Assembly: GCA_002914845.1 (NCBI GenBank)
Contig: JXTC01000027.1
Location: 1,171,873-1,235,872, forward strand
Source of the DNA: Trema orientale
Lineage: Eukaryota; Streptophyta; Magnoliopsida; Rosales; Cannabaceae
DNA length: 64,000 nucleotides
Direction: 5' to 3'
The position numbers and the translations under genes were made by a program. Below, piece after piece: positions 59,621-64,000 of the stretch. The first letter of the stretch is position 1, and each line of letters opens with the position of its first letter. The notes below the pieces were generated by a model. It was not told the DNA's origin. It saw only the letters and a program-made list of their open reading frames with translations, and did no database searches.

Positions 59621-59891
59621 TATACTTTTTTAGTAAGACATTTAAAACTAGTTAGGGTTGCAACAAAATTTAGTAGAAGTATAATCAGAGCTAGCTAGTT
59701 AACTTCAATTGACTCACTTAATTTGTTGAATTTTACTGAAACAAACAAACACGTACCGAAGAAAACTGCTTTATCTTTCTCTCCATTTTGTCTTGTAGCA
59801 ACTTAATAATAGACTTTGACCAAAACACCATTAAATTGGATCAACTCCCCCACATTTCGATCCCAGTTTCACTTACAGAAAAATTGTGAGC

Positions 59892-62800
59892 ATGATAGTA
59901 GTGGCGCTTCTGTTCTTGCTTGCCAGTACCGCTCATGTGTTGAGCGGGGACACTGGCCAGAACAAAGAACCACAATGCATAGAGAAAGAGAAAAAGGCTC
60001 TCCTTATCAGCTTTAAGGGAGTTGTAGATCCTAGCGACATTCTCTCCTCTTGGACAAACAGCTCCGACCAAAATTGTTGCAATTGGAGTCATATCACTTG
60101 TGACACCAAAACCAATCATGTCATTAAGATTGATTTTAGCGACGCTCAGTTATTTGGTCGTGATTACGCGATCGGTGGCGAGATTGGCTCCTCCTTGGTT
60201 GAACTTCGGCATTTGGAGCACTTGGACCTCAGTGGGAATAACTTCGTTCGGATTCCAAAGTTTATTGGTTCTTTCAAAGAGCTTACGTATCTCAGCCTTG
60301 CGGGGAATCCCATCAGTGGAACTATTCCTCCACAGCTTGGAAATCTCACCAAGTTGCGATCTCTTGATCTCTCACGTGATTATAATTATGATTATGATCG
60401 AACGTTGATTGCTGATAATTTTGCATGGCTCTCTCATCTCACCTCTTTGAAGACCTTTACAATGACGAATGCGAATTTTACTAGAGCAGGGCTTCAATCT
60501 TTTAAGGTGCCACCTTCCTTATCAAGCTTAGGAGTATCAAATTGTCTACTTCCCAAGGTAGATTCTTCATCTCTTTCCTTTACAAATTCGTCGAATTTTA
60601 TCGAAACTCTTCGTCTCCAGGGAAATTCAATTCATCCCACAGTAATTACTTGGTTTTTAAACTCTTGTACTAAACTTGTTGATCTTACCATCTCAAATAG
60701 TATCATAGATGGTTCCTTCCCAGATTCCTTCGGAAATAAGAACTCACTGTCATTTGTTGCCTTGTCGAGTAATGAAGTTGAAACTGGAGTACCAAAATCC
60801 TTAGGGAACCTTACAAACCTAATAGGCTTGGATTTGTCTGGTAACAATTTTGGTGGAACCTTACATGATATTTTGGAGAACCTGACAGGTTCCGCCAAGT
60901 TTTCCATGGAGATTTTGTATTTGGGTGGCAACCAACTTGGAGGATTAGTTCTTGATGATGAAAACACATTCCCATCTTTGAGAGAGCTGTATCTTGATTA
61001 TAACCAGTTGGAAGGTACCTTTCCAAACCGCATAAGTCGATTTCCAAATCTTCGTGTTTTGAAATTAGACTACAACCAGCTCACAGGATCATTGCCCGAC
61101 CTTTCATCAATGCCAAATTTGACATCTTTTAGTGCACGTTATAACAAGTTTAATGGTACTTCAACTGAGAGTATTGGCAAGCTTGATTTTCTTGAGACTT
61201 TAGATGTTTCTTCAAACTCTCTCACCGGGGTTGTCTCTGAAAAACTAGTCCAAGGCTGTCCTAGATTGAAAGGGCTAGATTTATCCTATAACTCTGCTTT
61301 GATGTTGAAATTCAAATCCAATTGGGTACCTCCATTTCAGCTGAGAGGAATATATTTGATTTCCTGCAAGTTAGGCCCACAGTTTCCTAGTTGGCTCAAA
61401 ACCCAATCGAATCTCTTCTCTCTGGACATTTCTAGTTCTAATATTTCTGGTCTTGTTCCAAATTGGTTCAGTAATATAACTTCCAAGTTGAATTATTTAA
61501 ACATGTCTTTCAACCTTCTTCACAACACCTTGCCATATTTTCCAATACTAGGAGCTGACAAAGTTGATTTGAGTTTCAACCAATTTCAAGGTTCTATCCC
61601 ACCTTCTCTTTCCAATGTAAGTGAGGTGTATCTCTCCAATAACAAGTTCACCAATTTCAGGGCCTTCTTATGTGAAGCGAAATCCGGGACAACGAAAATT
61701 CTTGACCTTTCTAATAATCAATTATCTGGAAGCCTTCCGGATTGCTGGGGGAATTTCCAATATCTGTCTGTTGTAGATTTAGGAAACAACAAGTTATCCG
61801 GAGAGATCCCAAGCTCAGTTAGTTTAAGTTCGAGATACATTCAAACTCTAAAATTGAGGCACAATAACTTCTCTGGAAAGTTGCCTTCCTCACTGAAGAA
61901 TTGCACTGAGCTAAGAGTTCTAGATTTTGGGAAAAATAGTTTCAAAGGAACAATACCATCATGGATCGGAGAAAGCCTAACATCATTGGTTTTTCTTAGT
62001 CTCAAGTCAAATAAATTCTACGGAAGTATACCATTGAATCTCTGCCGTCTTTCCAAAATCCAAATATTAGATCTCTCTTCAAATGATTTATCAGGAGGCA
62101 TTCCTTTGTGCATCAAAAATTTCACATCAATGGCTGAAAATAATGACTATCCAATGCCCATCATTCCATTACAATATGATCCTAATTTCTTGTTAGCCTT
62201 TAATAACATCGATGAGTACGATAATATCGCGTCCATCATGTGGAAAGGAGCAGAGTACGACTATGATAAGATTTTGGGGTTACTAAGAATTCTTGATCTA
62301 TCGAGCAACAAATTAACCGGAGAGATTCCCATTGAAGTGACTCATCTTGTACAGTTGGTTCAGCTTAACCTATCAAGGAATGATTTGAGTGGTTCCATTC
62401 CTAAGAAGATCGGAAGCTTGACTAAGCTAGATTCGCTAGATTTGTCACGCAACAATCTCTCTGGTGAAATTCCCACAAGCTTGGCCAAAGTATCTTCTCT
62501 TAATTATTTGGATTTGTCGAATAATCATTTGTACGGACGAATTCCAACAGGCACTCAATTGCAAAGCTTCAATGCTTCTTCGTATAGAATGAACCTTGGA
62601 CTCTGCGGACCTCCTCTAACAAGTTCATGCCCTGGAGATGAGACGTCACGTGACCCTTCACCTTCAACTCGTGACGATCATGAAAGCTACGATGACGACA
62701 ATGAAACATGGTTTGACAAGTTATGGTTTTATATTGGAATCGGGGCTGGATTTACTATTGGGTTTTGTGGAGTTTGTGGGAATTTGTTAGTCTTCTCATC

Positions 62801-62906
62801 GTTGAGAGTTGCTTATTTTCGGTTCGTGGAGAGCCTGGGAGACTGGCTTTATGTGATGATTGCCGTTAAATGGGCAGCGTTGAGGAGAAAGTTAGCTTGG
62901 CACTAA
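59892..62906 (+). CDS. LRR receptor-like protein (RLP4), EIX/Cf-like
   Basis: 1004-aa single-exon receptor-like protein. ATG 59892 is the first ATG in frame and opens the signal peptide MIVVALLFLLASTAHVLSG. N-cap NCCNWSHITC; LRR array with the RDYAIGGEIGSSLVELRHLE segment shared with RLP2; island of different sequence (NNDYPMPIIPLQYD...) before MWKGAEYDYDK; four LRRs; C-cap LGLCGPPLTSSCPG; acidic stretch ESYDDDNE; transmembrane helix about 945-967 (WFYIGIGAGFTIGFCGVCG...); 37-aa tail with YFRF and YVMI. Its 5' UTR lacks the TATA/leader shared by RLP1 and RLP2, so its control may differ. Role inferred as for the others. Confidence 0.94.
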   Translation: MIVVALLFLLASTAHVLSGDTGQNKEPQCIEKEKKALLISFKGVVDPSDILSSWTNSSDQNCCNWSHITCDTKTNHVIKIDFSDAQLFGRDYAIGGEIGSSLVELRHLEHLDLSGNNFVRIPKFIGSFKELTYLSLAGNPISGTIPPQLGNLTKLRSLDLSRDYNYDYDRTLIADNFAWLSHLTSLKTFTMTNANFTRAGLQSFKVPPSLSSLGVSNCLLPKVDSSSLSFTNSSNFIETLRLQGNSIHPTVITWFLNSCTKLVDLTISNSIIDGSFPDSFGNKNSLSFVALSSNEVETGVPKSLGNLTNLIGLDLSGNNFGGTLHDILENLTGSAKFSMEILYLGGNQLGGLVLDDENTFPSLRELYLDYNQLEGTFPNRISRFPNLRVLKLDYNQLTGSLPDLSSMPNLTSFSARYNKFNGTSTESIGKLDFLETLDVSSNSLTGVVSEKLVQGCPRLKGLDLSYNSALMLKFKSNWVPPFQLRGIYLISCKLGPQFPSWLKTQSNLFSLDISSSNISGLVPNWFSNITSKLNYLNMSFNLLHNTLPYFPILGADKVDLSFNQFQGSIPPSLSNVSEVYLSNNKFTNFRAFLCEAKSGTTKILDLSNNQLSGSLPDCWGNFQYLSVVDLGNNKLSGEIPSSVSLSSRYIQTLKLRHNNFSGKLPSSLKNCTELRVLDFGKNSFKGTIPSWIGESLTSLVFLSLKSNKFYGSIPLNLCRLSKIQILDLSSNDLSGGIPLCIKNFTSMAENNDYPMPIIPLQYDPNFLLAFNNIDEYDNIASIMWKGAEYDYDKILGLLRILDLSSNKLTGEIPIEVTHLVQLVQLNLSRNDLSGSIPKKIGSLTKLDSLDLSRNNLSGEIPTSLAKVSSLNYLDLSNNHLYGRIPTGTQLQSFNASSYRMNLGLCGPPLTSSCPGDETSRDPSPSTRDDHESYDDDNETWFDKLWFYIGIGAGFTIGFCGVCGNLLVFSSLRVAYFRFVESLGDWLYVMIAVKWAALRRKLAWH

Positions 62907-62909
62907 AAG

Positions 62910-63679
62910 GTTAGTATTCAATGTAACTCTCATTTCCCAATTGCAAAATCAAATACATAGGATCTGTAGTATAAATATATCTACATATATATTTACATAT
63001 TATATCATGTGCCAAATGTAGTAGCCAGTTGGAGAAAATATCTGAAATCTAGAAATTACGAGACTTGTACAAAACTAGAATGTGAGATGATGGTTTGGAA
63101 CTTGGGTTTTTGGAGATAAATAAAAAAAAATTCAAGGGATTTCATTTTTTTCTTATTTGGATTGAAACAAATAACAATACAAATTTAGTTACATAAAAAG
63201 GCAAGAGTTTGATTTGATATCATTTTTTAATATATAGAATTTTGACATATTAATTAGTAAAACAAAAAATGTCAAAATAAAATTCTATAAATTTTTAGGA
63301 AAATTATTTTCCTTTTTCTTTTTCACGACTTTTTTCTCATAATTTTTTTCCCTCCAAAATCTGAAATCCAAGTGGAGCCGAAAAGTTATTAAATCCTCAA
63401 CTTAATTTTAGACAATTTTTGGGTATCCTCCGCACCATATATTTCTCTCTTTGTGAAGGGAAGAATGCAGATCTTGCTGTATTCATCTATTTTCTCGGAC
63501 ATCAAAGATTTATTTGGAAGGACAGTCATTATTTTTCTCTATTCTCTATTTCTGTTAAGATCCTAGAAATCTGAGTTTCAGTTAGCTATGTTTAAGTTAA
63601 GCTAGCTATGTTTAAGTTAAGCTTGATTTTTGTTGTTTTTGTATATTTATTAACTTTTTTTCCTCTACCTTTTTGTTAG
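62910..63679 (+). other. 3' UTR intron of RLP4
   Basis: Donor AAG|GTTAGT three bases past the stop; acceptor TTTTTGTTAG|ATCC at 63670-63679. The first ten intron bases (gttagtattc) are identical to those of RLP2. Confidence 0.7.
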
Positions 63680-64000
63680 ATCCCTCTATTGATGAAGCTC
63701 ATACTTGGTGGCTTCAAGGATTATGACTTTCTCTATTTTGTTGTGGTTTTGTTTGTTGCTGGCTTTTCTGGGGGGCTTTGTAGCTGCCTTTTCTCTGTAT
63801 TGCGGTTTGTTTGGTTTAATTTATTCGGACTTAGCATATAGATTAATTAAAAAAAAAAAGCAACCATTTGGAATCTTTGTTCGGAGGAGTACTACTAGTT
63901 CATCTTCTAGTCTTGCTTTTTTAGTCTACCGTTTCATCCATTTTGAACTTTAATTGATGTTTTCTTTCGAGATGTGCTTGTTGTGGATTGAGTTTTACAG
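63680..64000 (+). other. RLP4 3' terminal exon region
   Basis: ATCCCTCTATTGATGA...ACTTGGTG matches the RLP2 exon at 30255; the following ctggggggctttgtag.tgcc and ctctgtattg text matches RLP3 at 39355-39395. The 82-residue frame at 63705-63953 is not a gene. The window ends within flank. Confidence 0.5.

Noticed and set aside
59886..59891. GTG start for RLP4
   Set aside because: Plant nuclear genes rarely use GTG, and ATG 59892 two codons on fits all paralogs.
63705..63953. 82-residue frame after RLP4
   Set aside because: It lies in the 3' exon region, which is conserved at DNA level with RLP3 but not as protein.

Overview
The window is plant nuclear DNA, very AT-rich, with spliced genes, extracellular LRR receptor genes, a Ty1/copia retrotransposon and many small DNA transposons. 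Codon usage and the eEF1B and LRR protein sequences fit a eudicot. A Rosales-type genome is plausible but cannot be proved from this sequence alone.

Layout. 1-8927 is an old, broken Copia retrotransposon: 5' LTR cut by the window edge, dead gag-pol, and a 3' LTR holding a 789-base run of N. From 11.3 kb onward lies a same-strand cluster of four intact intronless-CDS receptor-like protein (RLP) genes of the EIX/Cf/HcrVf kind (11389-14382, 26796-29792, 35692-38607, 59892-62906). Each has a signal peptide, an LRR N-cap, about two dozen LRRs, an island, a C-cap, an acidic linker, a GxxxG-rich transmembrane helix and a 37-residue tail without kinase. Two RLP remnants in opposite orientations lie at 39.9-41.0 kb. 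Intergenic DNA shares paralogous blocks, which shows that the cluster grew by tandem duplication of whole gene units.

Between RLP3 and RLP4 sit two housekeeping-type genes: a STEEP1/CXorf56-like plus DUF167 fusion (48538-51035, seven exons) and an eEF1B beta-subunit (EF-1-delta) gene (54255-55681, stop codon split over the last intron). The DNA in front of both is duplicated (about 42.0-47.2 kb against 51.4-53.6 kb). The first copy keeps only the eEF1B 5' UTR region, and the second keeps only one decayed STEEP-DUF167 exon. This reads as a tandem duplication of a two-gene unit followed by reciprocal loss.

Several Mutator-like non-autonomous elements can be delimited by terminal inverted repeats plus 9-11 bp target duplications. 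The most notable, 16440-19255, carries a fragment of an unrelated LRR receptor gene (LRRs, transmembrane and juxtamembrane part) and a minisatellite, so it looks like a Pack-MULE that landed inside the LRR-RLP cluster. Another (43761-45126) has a recognisable empty site in the paralogous block at about 52.6 kb.

Functionally, the RLPs would act at the plasma membrane as pattern or effector receptors that need an adaptor kinase (SOBIR1 type) to signal. The eEF1B and STEEP-DUF167 genes are unrelated passengers of the same locus. All assignments are by eye from translated motifs and by manual comparison inside the window; no database search was run.
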